From assembly GCA_903919975.1 (NCBI GenBank), contig CAIXKE010000039.1, forward strand, positions 1-64,000: DNA of 64,000 nucleotides. The letters are read 5' to 3'. Shown here one piece after another: positions 1-9,420 of the stretch. Numbering within the stretch: position 1 is the first letter of the stretch; each line of letters begins with the position of its first letter. Made by a program: the position numbers and the translations under genes. The notes under the pieces were generated by a model. It saw only the letters and a list, made by a program, of their open reading frames with translations. It made no database searches and was not told where the DNA came from. The stretch is from Akkermansiaceae bacterium (GTDB taxonomy: Bacteria > Verrucomicrobiota > Verrucomicrobiia > Verrucomicrobiales > Akkermansiaceae).

Positions 1-105
1 AAGAGCGCCAAGGAAACTCCACATGGGTTCACTGAAATCCGTTTCGATTCCTCATACACGATCTATCTTCTTGTTTAACTTGGCGCACTTGGCGTCTTGG
101 CGGTG
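1..105. repeat. Short CTTGGCG-type repeats, possible inverted pair
   Basis: The first bases hold GCGCCAAGG (about 5-13). Positions 79-105 hold tandem CTTGGCG units (CTTGGCGCACTTGGCGTCTT and onward) in the opposite sense, so the two ends form a short inverted pair. No open reading frame lies between them. Such units often flank small mobile or hypothetical genes in related genomes. Here the left arm is cut by the window edge, so the full element cannot be judged. Confidence 0.35.
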
Positions 106-140
106 AAAAACTCTTCATTTTCCCTAATGTAGGCACCCTG

Positions 141-478
141 GTGGGCATCCTATGAAATGAGGATAGGCAGGAGCGGGGAACCTGTCAGGGTAGAGGCTTC
201 ACACGCTTGAGCCAGTTTCTTCCACTTTGCAGTCCGGTCGGCAGTGATTCCAACCCTCAAGCCGCTGCCACCGCCATGAAGAACGATATGTTAAATTTCA
301 CCCGCCACGACCGCCGGTCTGTCATCGCCGTGTTCACGGTGTTCGCTTGACTCCCGCTACAACATGCACGCCGACGACATGGATTTTCAAATCGAGGCAG
401 ACTTCATCGGGATCATGTGTCCTTGGCTGCCACAGGTCTCTAACCAATTCCGTGAGCGCGTGGGCCGTGTGATTTAGG
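141..478 (+). pseudogene. Internally deleted relic of an ADP-ribosylglycohydrolase gene
   Basis: This is a degenerate second copy of the gene at 6410-7978, including its upstream region. Bases 141-349 match 6275-6483, covering the leader, the start codon at 276 and the first 24 codons. Bases 350-478 match 6852-6979. The intervening 368 bases are missing, which shifts the frame and makes a TGA stop exactly at the junction (348-350). Similarity ends near 478 at a TAG. What remains encodes the signal-peptide start and the metal-site segment around His-Ala-Asp-Asp. This is clearly non-functional as a glycohydrolase. The order suggests a tandem duplication followed by decay. Confidence 0.85.
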
Positions 479-828
479 ACGCTTGCGGAGCATGCGCCCT
501 GCTTTCCAGTCTACCATGATTTAGTGCGAAAAGTCTATGCATATCGCTGATTTATCCATGGAAACCGAGATGAACTTATGGCAAGTATAAGCCTCAACAA
601 CGTCACCGCATTGAGTTATTCATTTAAAACAAGCTAAATCCATGATTCAATCAATTCCTTGGCAGCTCACCTGCCGCACTCCTCGCGGCCTTTGTCGTCG
701 CCGGGTCCGCTTCCTCCGCCGTCGCCGCTAATGGCGGGTAGCTCGTTAGAGCCGATGCTAATGAATAGCCCACTGAATACCGCACGATCAATTCATTCTC
801 CGTCATCCTGTTCCAATCGCACCTCTTG
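479..828. other. Intergenic stretch with decayed coding traces
   Basis: No intact gene is visible. An ATG at 642, after a one-base shift, leads into a frame that reads like a signal peptide (SSPAALLAAFVVAGSASSAV) and stops at TAG 739-741. This looks like the dead 5' end of another secreted-protein gene. A minus-strand open frame at 651-851 has no recognisable features. Confidence 0.4.
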
Positions 829-3800
829 ATGCATTGCTCACCTTCCAACATGAATCCTTATACCACCCAGCACAGTTTGAATCGCCTGAGGACCTTCGAT
901 ATTCAAGGTTTTTGGCGGATTTCCGGCACCCGCGGGAAATTCATAGTCTTCGCGATCACGCTGGCCCTGGCGCTTAGCCACCAAGACCTGCGCGCCGCGG
1001 CAAGCCGGACGGAACAATACGAGCAGGCCTTGTCGCTGGCGAAGTCTTCCGGCAAGGACATCGTGGTGTTCCAGCGCGGCAGTGATTGGAACCGACTCAG
1101 CGAAACGCTCTATCAGAATGTCTGGATGAAGGATGAATTCGCCACGGAACTTGGCGATGGTTTTGTGCTGGTGGCGGTGGACCGTCCGGAGGCGGCCACG
1201 GGGTCGCAGGCGTTGCGGCTCGCGAATTTGTCGGACGCGAAGACGCCACTGCCGGCCAACGAAGTGACCGCCGTGGAATCGGCCGCGAAGGTTGCTTTCG
1301 GCGCACGTCCTGACGGAGCCTTCCTGGCGAAAGCCAGTCCCAATCCGGACAAGGATACCTTGACTCTCCAGCTCAAGGTCAAAGGCGGTGGTCGCGTCCT
1401 GCGCGTGGATTTTTCACCCGATTCCAGCCTGCCCGCCACCGGCCCGGGACGGGCGCCTAACGGCAACTTCTGCGTCTCGGAAATTGTGGTTCGCAATCCC
1501 GATAAGCAGCTCGCCATCACCGCCGCCTGGGCCAATTCCGGCAGGCCGGAACAAGGCGCATGGCGGGCCATCGACGGCATCGCAGACCAGCCGGACAACT
1601 TCTGGAATGCCCTAACCAACGGCAGTCATCGCAGCACTCTGTTTCTCCTGTTGAAAGAAGCGCTCCGGCCTGGAGAAACCCTTTCAATCGAGCTCCAAAG
1701 CCTCAGCGGCAGCAAGCAACATGTGCCGGGCTGTGTGCGGGTGGCCTCGCTCAATGACGCCGCGATGGAAGCCGATGTGCGTGCGTGCGCCGAGCAGGAA
1801 CGCAAGGCCGCGCTGAATGTGAAATACACTTGGTGGGACACCACCTACTGCCCGCGCATCGCCCTGCTGGACCGTGAGGGCCGTGCCGTCGCCTGTGAGA
1901 ACAAGCCGCGGCTGGGCCTGACACCCAAGAGCATGGCGGCACGGGTCAAGGAATTGCGCGCGATCCGCGAGAAACGCGATGCCTTGTGGGCCAAGGCGGA
2001 AGCTGCGCGAGGCCCGATCCGAGCGGAGTTGTTGCGTCAGGGGCTCGATGCGATGACGATCGCCAACTGGCCGGGCAACGACAAATGTTATGTGCCGGTT
2101 CATGACCTGATCCGCGCGGCCGACCCCAAGGACGAGAGCGGCGCGCTGCGTTGGCTCACCTTCGGCGGTGACCCGCGCGATGGTTTTAAGTGGGCCGAAC
2201 CGAGTTGGTTGCAGGTCATGGCAAAGAAACCACTCACCGACGCGAATTTCAAAGAAGCCCTGGCGCGCATCGACAAGGAACTCAAGGACCCGCGCAATCG
2301 GATCCTCGATAACGAACGCATCCAGCGCATCATGGTTGGCAAATACCTCGTTTATAGCCGCTGGCCGAAGCACGAGCAACAACGGTTCGATGTGCAGCGC
2401 GAAATCGCCGCGTTTGACCCCGATACCTTCTGGGGTATCGGCGCCAGGGGCGAACTCGGCCTGCACTTCCATTCCACCACGCCCATGCTGACCTACGGCT
2501 GGGGCGGTAAACAGGTGAAGCCCGGATCTAACATCTGGGAGATGACCGATACCGCGTATTTTTTCGACCACGCCGGACCCTACAAGCTGCGCATCACTAC
2601 AACGGGCGGCAAAGACACGGTGTCAATCCAGCGCGTCGCCTTGCTCGACGGCACCACGGTTCTATCAGATTCGCGGCCGGCAGCCCGCCTCGGTCCGGGT
2701 AGCCCGCCAGTGGAAGTGGACCTGGACTTGAAGGCGTGGCGGGCCGACCGCACGCTGGTACTGCGCGTCGAGCTGGAGGCCGCTGACGGCCAAACCCAGA
2801 GCGCGGGCGCGTTCGCAGTGGAACCGCAATTGTTGCCAGCACCCGCCCTCGCCCACAAGCCGGCGGCGACCGACGCCGGTTCGCGGATGCTGGCGCGCGG
2901 CGAGATCCTTCCTCTCTATCGGAAAATTAGCGGTTTGCTGCTGGCGGAAGCGGCCAAGGGCGATGCCGGTATCGCGCGGCTCACCAGCACGCCCCCGCTG
3001 CGCGCGAACTTGGCGCAGGCGACTTTGATCCGTCTCTGCGGCGTGGGAAATCTTGAGAGTATTGCCAAACAGGATGGCGGCGCGGCGTTCTTGCAGTGCT
3101 TCTTCAAAGACACGGCATGGCTGGAATCGTTTCTCGGATCGGGCAAGGCCGTGTGGCCGGTCGCCTTGGAAAACCTCTATCTGTTATGGTGGCACGGCGC
3201 GGGATGGGAGCAACCGTTGAACCAGCGCCTCGCCACCGCGATCGCGCTGCAATGGGGGAAAGTCGCGCCCTACCGGGTGGTGGATCGATTCCGGCATATC
3301 CAACAGGCATTGCGTGACGGACTGATGCATATCAGCTTCGAGAGCTTGGACGTGCGCGAAATGCGCTGGACGGTTCCCAACTATGGATCAGCCAAGGATT
3401 TTCAATTTCTGTTGGATGACCGGCAGACCTTGTTGCGGGATTATCTCGGCGCGCACGGCGGTGTCCGCTACGTCAGCTTCAATGTCTATGGCGTGTCGTG
3501 CCAAGACAGTTGGAATTATGTCGGCCCGTGGGCGCATGTCTATGGCAACGGCACGGACAACCGGCCGTTTCCCGCGCATCGCCAGATGGGTGGAGTGTGT
3601 GGCACGGTTTCCACCTACGGTTCGGCCACAGCCCAGGTCCATGGCATTCCGTCAACCGCCATTGGCCAGCCCGGGCATTGCGCCTATGTCGTCCGGGTCG
3701 GCAAGGAATGGCCGGTCGGCAACAGCGTGACATGGCCAAGCGACGCGAGTGTGCCCGGCTGGGAAGGCACGAACTATCCCACCATGACCGGACTTTACGA

Positions 3801-5076
3801 ACCGGTGAACCAGGATCGCGAAAGCTTCATGAAGGCCACGCGCCTGGGATGGTTGGCGCAATTGCAGTTTGAGCGTGCCAATCTGCAATGCACCATCGAG
3901 ACTCTGCCTGCACCGACGTCCACCGACTGGATGAAAACCTATCAACAGGCGATTTCCGCGCAACCGACCAACTATGGCATCTGGCTCGACTATATAAAGC
4001 TGTTGGAAGCCTCCAAGGATATGCCGTCCGCGACCTGGCTCGATCTGGGGCAACGGGCTGCACGCACCTTCTCCGCCTACAACGAGGCCGGTTGGACCTT
4101 GACCCGGCGTTGCCTCGACAAGGCGTTTCCGACAATGAAGCCCGCCTCGCGGATGGAGGTCTTGCTCGCGTGCAACCGGGAACTGCGGCAGGAGAATTGG
4201 TATAAGCCCGTTAGCTTCCCTTACGAAGGCATTCTCGACTGGCAGAACAAAAGCCTAGGCGATCCGGCATTGGGTGTGGAGTTGTTCGGAAATCTGTTAG
4301 CGATTCATCACAGCGAAAAACCGAACGGTAACTTCATTTTCGGTAACGTGATGAGCTGGGGGGCGAAGCGTTTCGCCGGCAATCCAGCGACGGCTCCGGC
4401 TTATGCCAAAGCGATGGCGGCGTTCTTCCAGGCCAAGGGCGAGTCGCTCGACAATAATCTGTTAGTTGACACCGTGAAGACCAGTATCCGCAAGGCCAGC
4501 GAGGCCGGCGACATTGCGAGCTATCATCTCTGGGCCGACATGGCGGAGAAACTGCTACCGCCACTCAAGCCCGACGACGTGCACCTAAAACCGGCCCAAG
4601 TGGCGGCCTTTCCGAAATACCAGCCGTTCCCCGGACACCTGTTGAGCCAGGATGGAATGCTGCAAACCAGCAGCGCACACCCGGACGACCGGCCGCTGTC
4701 CTACCGGCAGGTTCTGAGCGGTGGGTCCATCGGTTGGTTCGACACCGCGAGCGACAAGAAGCCGTGGGCGCAGGTGCAGTTGCCTGGCGAGGGGGAACTA
4801 GCAGGTATTGTCCTAGTCGGCCGCCATGAATACCCGCGGAACGATGGGGGCTATCAGGCGGCGCCGCTCAAGGTGTCGGTCTCGCTGGACGGCAAGGCGT
4901 GGACGGAAGTCGCGTCGTTTGATAAGGACGAGATGGTTTTCCGGGTGGACCTGCAAGGAAGGAACCTGCTGGCGCGTTATGTGCGGGCCGAGCGTGTTCC
5001 CGCACCGCAGGAGACCAAGCCCTTCGAGCGCTTCAATCTCCGCGGGTTTATGGTTTACGGGAGGAAGTTGTATTGA
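829..5076 (+). CDS. Large secreted multidomain protein (thioredoxin-like, transglutaminase-like core, discoidin C-terminus)
   Basis: A 1415-residue protein. The N-terminus carries a hydrophobic export segment (FIVFAITLALAL) ending near a Leu-Arg-Ala-Ala site. It is followed by a thioredoxin-fold-like stretch (SGKDIVVFQRGSDWNR) with no CXXC pair. The central part holds a Cys-His region: GGVCGT with Cys near residue 922 and GQPGHCAYV with His near 948, reminiscent of transglutaminase-like cysteine peptidases. The last 130 or so residues (PWAQVQLPGEGELAGIVLVG, SLDGKAWTEV) read like an F5/8 type C sugar-binding domain, and a second such module may lie near residues 220-320. Substrate and function are unknown. 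The start at ATG 829 is uncertain: TTG 826 and ATG 850 are alternatives and none has a clear ribosome site. Confidence 0.75.
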   Translation: MHCSPSNMNPYTTQHSLNRLRTFDIQGFWRISGTRGKFIVFAITLALALSHQDLRAAASRTEQYEQALSLAKSSGKDIVVFQRGSDWNRLSETLYQNVWMKDEFATELGDGFVLVAVDRPEAATGSQALRLANLSDAKTPLPANEVTAVESAAKVAFGARPDGAFLAKASPNPDKDTLTLQLKVKGGGRVLRVDFSPDSSLPATGPGRAPNGNFCVSEIVVRNPDKQLAITAAWANSGRPEQGAWRAIDGIADQPDNFWNALTNGSHRSTLFLLLKEALRPGETLSIELQSLSGSKQHVPGCVRVASLNDAAMEADVRACAEQERKAALNVKYTWWDTTYCPRIALLDREGRAVACENKPRLGLTPKSMAARVKELRAIREKRDALWAKAEAARGPIRAELLRQGLDAMTIANWPGNDKCYVPVHDLIRAADPKDESGALRWLTFGGDPRDGFKWAEPSWLQVMAKKPLTDANFKEALARIDKELKDPRNRILDNERIQRIMVGKYLVYSRWPKHEQQRFDVQREIAAFDPDTFWGIGARGELGLHFHSTTPMLTYGWGGKQVKPGSNIWEMTDTAYFFDHAGPYKLRITTTGGKDTVSIQRVALLDGTTVLSDSRPAARLGPGSPPVEVDLDLKAWRADRTLVLRVELEAADGQTQSAGAFAVEPQLLPAPALAHKPAATDAGSRMLARGEILPLYRKISGLLLAEAAKGDAGIARLTSTPPLRANLAQATLIRLCGVGNLESIAKQDGGAAFLQCFFKDTAWLESFLGSGKAVWPVALENLYLLWWHGAGWEQPLNQRLATAIALQWGKVAPYRVVDRFRHIQQALRDGLMHISFESLDVREMRWTVPNYGSAKDFQFLLDDRQTLLRDYLGAHGGVRYVSFNVYGVSCQDSWNYVGPWAHVYGNGTDNRPFPAHRQMGGVCGTVSTYGSATAQVHGIPSTAIGQPGHCAYVVRVGKEWPVGNSVTWPSDASVPGWEGTNYPTMTGLYEPVNQDRESFMKATRLGWLAQLQFERANLQCTIETLPAPTSTDWMKTYQQAISAQPTNYGIWLDYIKLLEASKDMPSATWLDLGQRAARTFSAYNEAGWTLTRRCLDKAFPTMKPASRMEVLLACNRELRQENWYKPVSFPYEGILDWQNKSLGDPALGVELFGNLLAIHHSEKPNGNFIFGNVMSWGAKRFAGNPATAPAYAKAMAAFFQAKGESLDNNLLVDTVKTSIRKASEAGDIASYHLWADMAEKLLPPLKPDDVHLKPAQVAAFPKYQPFPGHLLSQDGMLQTSSAHPDDRPLSYRQVLSGGSIGWFDTASDKKPWAQVQLPGEGELAGIVLVGRHEYPRNDGGYQAAPLKVSVSLDGKAWTEVASFDKDEMVFRVDLQGRNLLARYVRAERVPAPQETKPFERFNLRGFMVYGRKLY

Positions 5077-5110
5077 TCCACACGCGCCTGCTGAACCTGA
5101 GGATGAAACC

Positions 5111-6184
5111 ATGATGAAGCCTACAGCCCAGCAATCCAATCCATCCGCCGATGCCTTTCCGCGTGGCTTCGCCAGTGACAATTTCGCGGGGATTCATCCG
5201 CGGATTCTGGAGCGCATCGCCACCGTCAACCACGGCCACGCGATGGCCTACGGCGAAGACGCCGTGACCGTCCGGGCCCGCGCGGCATTCGACCGCTTGT
5301 TTGGACACCAGGTCTGCAGTCACCTCGTTTTCAACGGCACCGCCGCCAATGTCCTCGCGCTGATGGCATTCCAGAAGCCATACGGTGCGGTGCTTTGCTC
5401 GGACCTCGCACACCTCTGGAATGACGAAAGCACCGCTCCGGAACGCGCCCTGGGCATGAGGGTGATGCCCTTGAAAAGCGTGGATGGGAAGATCGACCCC
5501 GCCGCCCTGGCGGAGGTGTTAGGGCGTGGCCACGGAGTCCACGGGGTGCTTCCCGTGGCCCTGACACTCACCCAACCGACGGAGGTCGGCACGCTCTACA
5601 CCCTCGATGAATTGCGCTGCCTCATTGCGATGGCTCATGCCCATGGCGTGGGCGTGCATGTCGATGGCGCCCGCCTCGGTTGCGCCGTGGCCGCGCTGGG
5701 CATCAGCCCGCGGGAGATGCTGCTTGAGAGCGGCGTGGATGTCCTCAGCTTCGGCGGGACCAAACAAGGCATGCTCTGCGGCGAGGCCGTGGTCTTTCTG
5801 AAGCCCGGCTTGGACGCGGACTTTCCCTTCTGGCAGAAGCACACGATGCAGTTGGCCTCCAAGATGCGCTTCATCTCCGCGCAATTCGAAGCCCTACTGG
5901 AGGACGATCTTTGGATCGCGAACGGACGCCTGGCCAACATCATGGCGGAGCGTCTCCATCTTGCAGTTAGGGAACTTTCGTTTGTCGAAGTGGCCTTTCC
6001 CGTGCAGGTCAACTCGGTGTTTGCCCGGATTCCGGCGGCGCTGGTCGAACCGTTCCAGCGCGAGACGTTTTTCTGGCCTTGGGACGAGCGCGCGGGCCTG
6101 GTGCGCTGGATGTGCGCCTTCGATTCCGAAGGCGAGGATATCGACCGTTTCGTGGCAACGTTGAAACGGATGGGGAGCTCCTGA
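5111..6184 (+). CDS. Low-specificity threonine aldolase / beta-eliminating lyase family protein
   Basis: A 357-residue PLP enzyme of fold type I. It would split L-threonine or a related beta-hydroxy amino acid into glycine and an aldehyde in the cytoplasm. Supporting segments are RGFASDNFAGIHPRI at the start, HVDGARLG (the Asp that contacts the pyridine nitrogen), and SFGGTKQG, whose Lys (residue 218) should form the Schiff base. Length is normal for the family. ATG 5111 follows the upstream gene by 34 bases; ATG 5114 is an equal alternative. An open frame continues upstream inside the previous gene but carries no family similarity. Neighbours give no pathway clue. Confidence 0.85.
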   Translation: MMKPTAQQSNPSADAFPRGFASDNFAGIHPRILERIATVNHGHAMAYGEDAVTVRARAAFDRLFGHQVCSHLVFNGTAANVLALMAFQKPYGAVLCSDLAHLWNDESTAPERALGMRVMPLKSVDGKIDPAALAEVLGRGHGVHGVLPVALTLTQPTEVGTLYTLDELRCLIAMAHAHGVGVHVDGARLGCAVAALGISPREMLLESGVDVLSFGGTKQGMLCGEAVVFLKPGLDADFPFWQKHTMQLASKMRFISAQFEALLEDDLWIANGRLANIMAERLHLAVRELSFVEVAFPVQVNSVFARIPAALVEPFQRETFFWPWDERAGLVRWMCAFDSEGEDIDRFVATLKRMGSS

Positions 6185-6262
6185 CTCATGAGATTTTAAT
6201 CTTCTTATTTTTCGACGAGGGCGTCGAAAACCCCACGCGGGGGCGCGTGTGCTCCCGCTAGC

Positions 6263-6290
6263 TTGATCGCCCTGTCGGGCATCGTATAAA
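6263..6290 (+). promoter_or_regulatory. Candidate sigma-70 type promoter
   Basis: TTGATC (6263-6268) and TATAAA (6285-6290) are separated by 16 bases, upstream of the ADP-ribosylglycohydrolase gene. The -10 region and the following leader are partly preserved in the decayed copy at 141-275 (TATGAAAT at 151). The predicted leader is about 110 bases long. Confidence 0.4.
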
Positions 6291-6409
6291 ATAAGGATAT
6301 GCGGGATCTGGGAAGCTGTCAGGGTAGAGGCTTCACTCGCTTGAGCCAGTTTCATCCGCCGCGCAGTCCAGCCGGCGGCGAACCCAACCCTCAAGCCGCT
6401 GCCACCACC

Positions 6410-7978
6410 ATGAAGAACGATATGTTAAATTTCACCCGCCACGACCGCCGGTCTGTCATCACCGTTTTCACGGTGTTCGCTTGTCTTCTTGCGCAGACCA
6501 GACCCACCCAAGCCGCATCGCACACGCTTTCACGCGAAGTGTTGCGCGACAAAATTCGCGGCGCGTGGGCGGGACAGATGATCGGCGTGACTTACGGCGC
6601 AGCCACCGAGTTTAAGTCAAGGGGCAGGATTCACGACGATCCGATTAAGCCGGCGGACCTTTCCAATGCCATCGTGCAGGACGATCTCTACGTCGAGATG
6701 ACGTTTGTGCAAGTCATGGACACCATTGGCCTCAACGCCACTACCGCCGAATACGGCGAGGCGCTCAAGAATTCCAAATACGAACTCTGGCACGCCAACG
6801 CCGGCGCGCGCCGCAATCTCAACCGTGGTCTCGCCGCGCCGTTGTCTGGTGACCCCCGCTACAACATTCACGCCGACGATATTGATTTTCAAATCGAGGC
6901 AGACTTCATCGGAATCATGTGTCCCGGGTTGCCACAGGCATCTAACCAATTCTGCGAGCGCGTGGGCCGCGTGATGAATTACGGCGACGGCCTTTACGGC
7001 GGCATGTTCGTTTGCGGCATGTATGCGGCGGCGTATTTCGAAACAGACCCGCGAAAGGTCGTCTCGGCGGGTTTGGCGTGCATTCCCGCGGGTAGCCCCT
7101 ACGCGCAACTCATCAGCGACCTGCTCGCGTGGTCGGCGCAGGAGCCAAACGACTGGCGCAAGGTCTGGCAGCAGATCGAGACCAAGTGGAACAAGAACGA
7201 CGTTTGCCCCGAAGGCGTGGACAACGCCTTCAACATCGACGCCAAACTCAACGGCGCATACATCGCGTTCGGCCTGCTTTATGGACGCGGCGACTGGCAG
7301 CAAACGATGGAAATCGCCACCCGGTGCGGTCAGGATTCCGATTGCAATCCCTCCAGCGCCTGCGGCGTGCTTGGCGCGATGATCGGTTTCACCAAAATCC
7401 CGGGTCCCTACAAACCCGAGTTGGCCAAGCTCGCCGAAACGAAATTCGATTTCACCGAATACTCGTTCAACGACATCGTGAAATCCACCGAGGCGCGCAC
7501 CCTCCAAATCATCCGTCAAGCTGGCGGTCAGGTGAGCGAGCGCGAGGTCGTGATTCCACGCCAATCGCCCATGCCGCCCGAGCTGGCGCTGTGCAACTTC
7601 GGCGTTCCGGTGAAAGTCGTGAAGTGCCAGGACGTCGCGTGGGCGTGGCAAGGCAACTGGCACGCAACTCCCAATGCCCGGGTAGCCGACGGCGCTGGCG
7701 GCGAAGCGACGCTCCAGTTTGACGGCAGCGGCCTGGCGCTGGTCGGCAATCTTTCGCAGGATGGCGGACGCGCGGATGTCTATCTCGACGGCGTGAAAAG
7801 CGATCTCGTAGCGGACGCCTACATCGTGCCGCGGACCCATGACAACGACCTTTGGCGCATTCAGGGACTGAAGCCCGGCCCCCACACGCTCCGCCTCGTC
7901 ATGCGCGATGATGCCGACCCGCACAGCAAAGGCCGGAAACTCACGATCCATTACGCAGTGGTGTATCGAACGGAGTGA
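6410..7978 (+). CDS. Secreted ADP-ribosylglycohydrolase family protein with C-terminal beta domain
   Basis: A 522-residue protein starting at ATG 6410, the codon shared with the degenerate copy at 276. A signal peptide (VFTVFACLLAQTRPTQA) is followed by the ADP-ribosylglycohydrolase fold (DraG/ARH type). Motif segments are LRDKIRGAWAGQMIG, the acidic metal-site segments DDLYVEMTF and HADDIDFQIEADF, and the C-terminal metal motif GQDSDCN. After residue 400 comes a beta-rich region (LQFDGSGLALVG, VYLDGVKSDL) resembling a carbohydrate-binding module. Export argues against a role in protein de-ADP-ribosylation inside the cell. Action on extracellular ADP-ribose-like or sugar substrates is an inference. 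A partial duplicate lies 6 kb upstream. Confidence 0.85.
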   Translation: MKNDMLNFTRHDRRSVITVFTVFACLLAQTRPTQAASHTLSREVLRDKIRGAWAGQMIGVTYGAATEFKSRGRIHDDPIKPADLSNAIVQDDLYVEMTFVQVMDTIGLNATTAEYGEALKNSKYELWHANAGARRNLNRGLAAPLSGDPRYNIHADDIDFQIEADFIGIMCPGLPQASNQFCERVGRVMNYGDGLYGGMFVCGMYAAAYFETDPRKVVSAGLACIPAGSPYAQLISDLLAWSAQEPNDWRKVWQQIETKWNKNDVCPEGVDNAFNIDAKLNGAYIAFGLLYGRGDWQQTMEIATRCGQDSDCNPSSACGVLGAMIGFTKIPGPYKPELAKLAETKFDFTEYSFNDIVKSTEARTLQIIRQAGGQVSEREVVIPRQSPMPPELALCNFGVPVKVVKCQDVAWAWQGNWHATPNARVADGAGGEATLQFDGSGLALVGNLSQDGGRADVYLDGVKSDLVADAYIVPRTHDNDLWRIQGLKPGPHTLRLVMRDDADPHSKGRKLTIHYAVVYRTE

Positions 7979-8160
7979 CGCCATTGATAAGGTCGCTTGG
8001 ATTTTTAAAACTTATAACGGTTAGGTTCCCGGTTTGAACCGCGCCCGCGACAAATACGACGCTCCGCACGCCATCAAGTAATCAACCTCTTGTCGTTGTC
8101 GCACTTGCCGGATTTCCGATGGAGTAGGCCGAGTGAATGGTCTGAAGCACTATCGGTGTT

Positions 8161-8750
8161 TCAATTGGTGGCCTCGGGCGTGATGTAAACCAGAGAGGAA
8201 TTCTCTATCAACTAGATGACGTAAAGAGTCAGTGACATCCGGGTGACGACTCGGGGTGTGCCAGCGCCGGAGACGCGCGATCCGGTCTGCCATTTGAAGA
8301 TTTGGATCAGGGGGCGGTCGTTCGCGTCGTGCTTCACTAGAATGCTATGCGGCGATAGACTGCGGAGGATAATTTTGCTGCCGTGCGCGTAGGACATCAT
8401 CTCGGTGATATGCTGCAAGATTTTCAGACGCTGATTGACCGGCAGTGCGTCGCATTCATCCCTGGGAAATCGTCCAACCGGACGCTTTCCTCATCACGGC
8501 GGAGGATGAGTAAGGGTGCGTATATGCACTCGGTGGAAGGGTCCGCCTTGAGAATGGCGGGATGTGGGAAAATGCCATGAGGTCGCAAACTGGACGGAAG
8601 TCCGACGCCGCGTGGAAATACCGTCCCATCCAACCCGTTGGCTCGGATTCTTTGAAGGCCTTGGCCCAATCCTGCACGCCCATCTTCAAGGCCGGTCCTA
8701 TCGACGAAAAACGCGCTGCGGCTTTCCTTGATATGCGGGAAAACCAACGC
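8161..8750 (-). pseudogene. Broken protein-kinase gene (PglW/NERD-kinase-like remnant)
   Basis: Reading the minus strand across frames gives kinase-like pieces in the right order: LRRDEESVRLDDF, then after a frameshift near 8445 VNQRLKILQHITEMMSYAHG, the catalytic-loop-like ILRSLSPHSILV, IQIFKWQTG at the DFG position, and after a stop at 8212-8214 SLVYITPEA at the APE position. An upstream piece (DWAKAFKESEPTGW) is in yet another frame near 8690. Segments such as RSLSPHSILV and IFKWQTG recall the kinase of PglW-type BREX proteins. That link is from memory of the family and not tested. At least two frameshifts and one stop make it non-functional. Confidence 0.5.
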
Positions 8751-8765
8751 TATCCGACGCCAGTT

Positions 8766-9323
8766 TCATAGTTGATAATGTAAAGCTTCCCATGCGATCA
8801 TGGTGCGTTTTCGGTGGGCTCCCCAACGGTATTGGCCGGGGTTGCCGTCTGAGCGGATGACGCGGTGGCAGGGGATGAGAAACGAGATGGAGTTGCGGCC
8901 GACGGCGCTGCCGGTGGCTCGGGCGGCGTTTGGAAACCCGGCGGCGGTGGCGAGTGCGCCGTAACTGACGAGCGCGCCGTACGGAATACGCAAAAGGGTG
9001 CGCAAGATTTGGAGTTGGAAGGGCGTGCCGTGGATGAGGAGTTTGAAGGGTGAGGTGAGGGCTGGCGTGGGGGTGAAAATTTTCTCGCTGAGGTGGTGGG
9101 CGCGCGCGTTGTCCCATGAGATTTCCGCAAACGGCCATTCAGTTTTCATTTCCTCGATGGCGATTTCGCGGTTTCCGTCGTCGAAAAACGACAAGTGGCA
9201 AATGCCGTTTGGAGTTTCGCCGATGAGGTAATTTCCGAACGGGGTGGTGCTTACTCCGGCACGGATGGATTTGATTTTGCCCGGAGTAGTGGCTTCGAGC
9301 GTGATTTGCGGGGCGTGTTCCAT
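8766..9323 (-). CDS. ogt: Methylated-DNA--protein-cysteine methyltransferase (O6-alkylguanine repair)
   Basis: A 185-residue protein. The C-terminal half has the hallmark active-site segment FLIPCHRVIRS; Cys152 would accept the alkyl group in a suicidal reaction. Other family segments are GTPFQLQILRTLLRIPYGAL (helix-turn-helix DNA-binding part) and AARATGSAVGRN (Arg finger and Asn hinge region). The N-terminal 90 residues form the less conserved domain. No Ada-type Cys-rich regulatory domain is fused, so this is the constitutive Ogt type. It is divergent from the downstream fusion gene by about 100 bases, allowing separate promoters. Confidence 0.92.
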   Translation of the reverse strand: MEHAPQITLEATTPGKIKSIRAGVSTTPFGNYLIGETPNGICHLSFFDDGNREIAIEEMKTEWPFAEISWDNARAHHLSEKIFTPTPALTSPFKLLIHGTPFQLQILRTLLRIPYGALVSYGALATAAGFPNAARATGSAVGRNSISFLIPCHRVIRSDGNPGQYRWGAHRKRTMIAWEALHYQL

Positions 9324-9420
9324 CGGCGGGATTGAGAGGTTTGGCGTGTTGTGGATCGTTGCGGTTTAGGCGTTTCGCTTGCTCCCTTGCGCACTTCGTG
9401 CTCATTTTCCGGGCGTGTCA

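Noticed and set aside
651-851. 66-residue minus-strand frame
   Set aside because: No signal, domain or neighbour support, and it lies over the decayed plus-strand signal-peptide trace.
1684-2571. 295-residue minus-strand frame
   Set aside because: Antisense shadow of the large secreted-protein gene in GC-rich DNA; composition is His/Arg-rich without motifs.
5000-5110. Longer N-terminus for the threonine aldolase (frame open from 4826)
   Set aside because: The extra residues overlap the previous gene, are Arg-rich and contain no family similarity.
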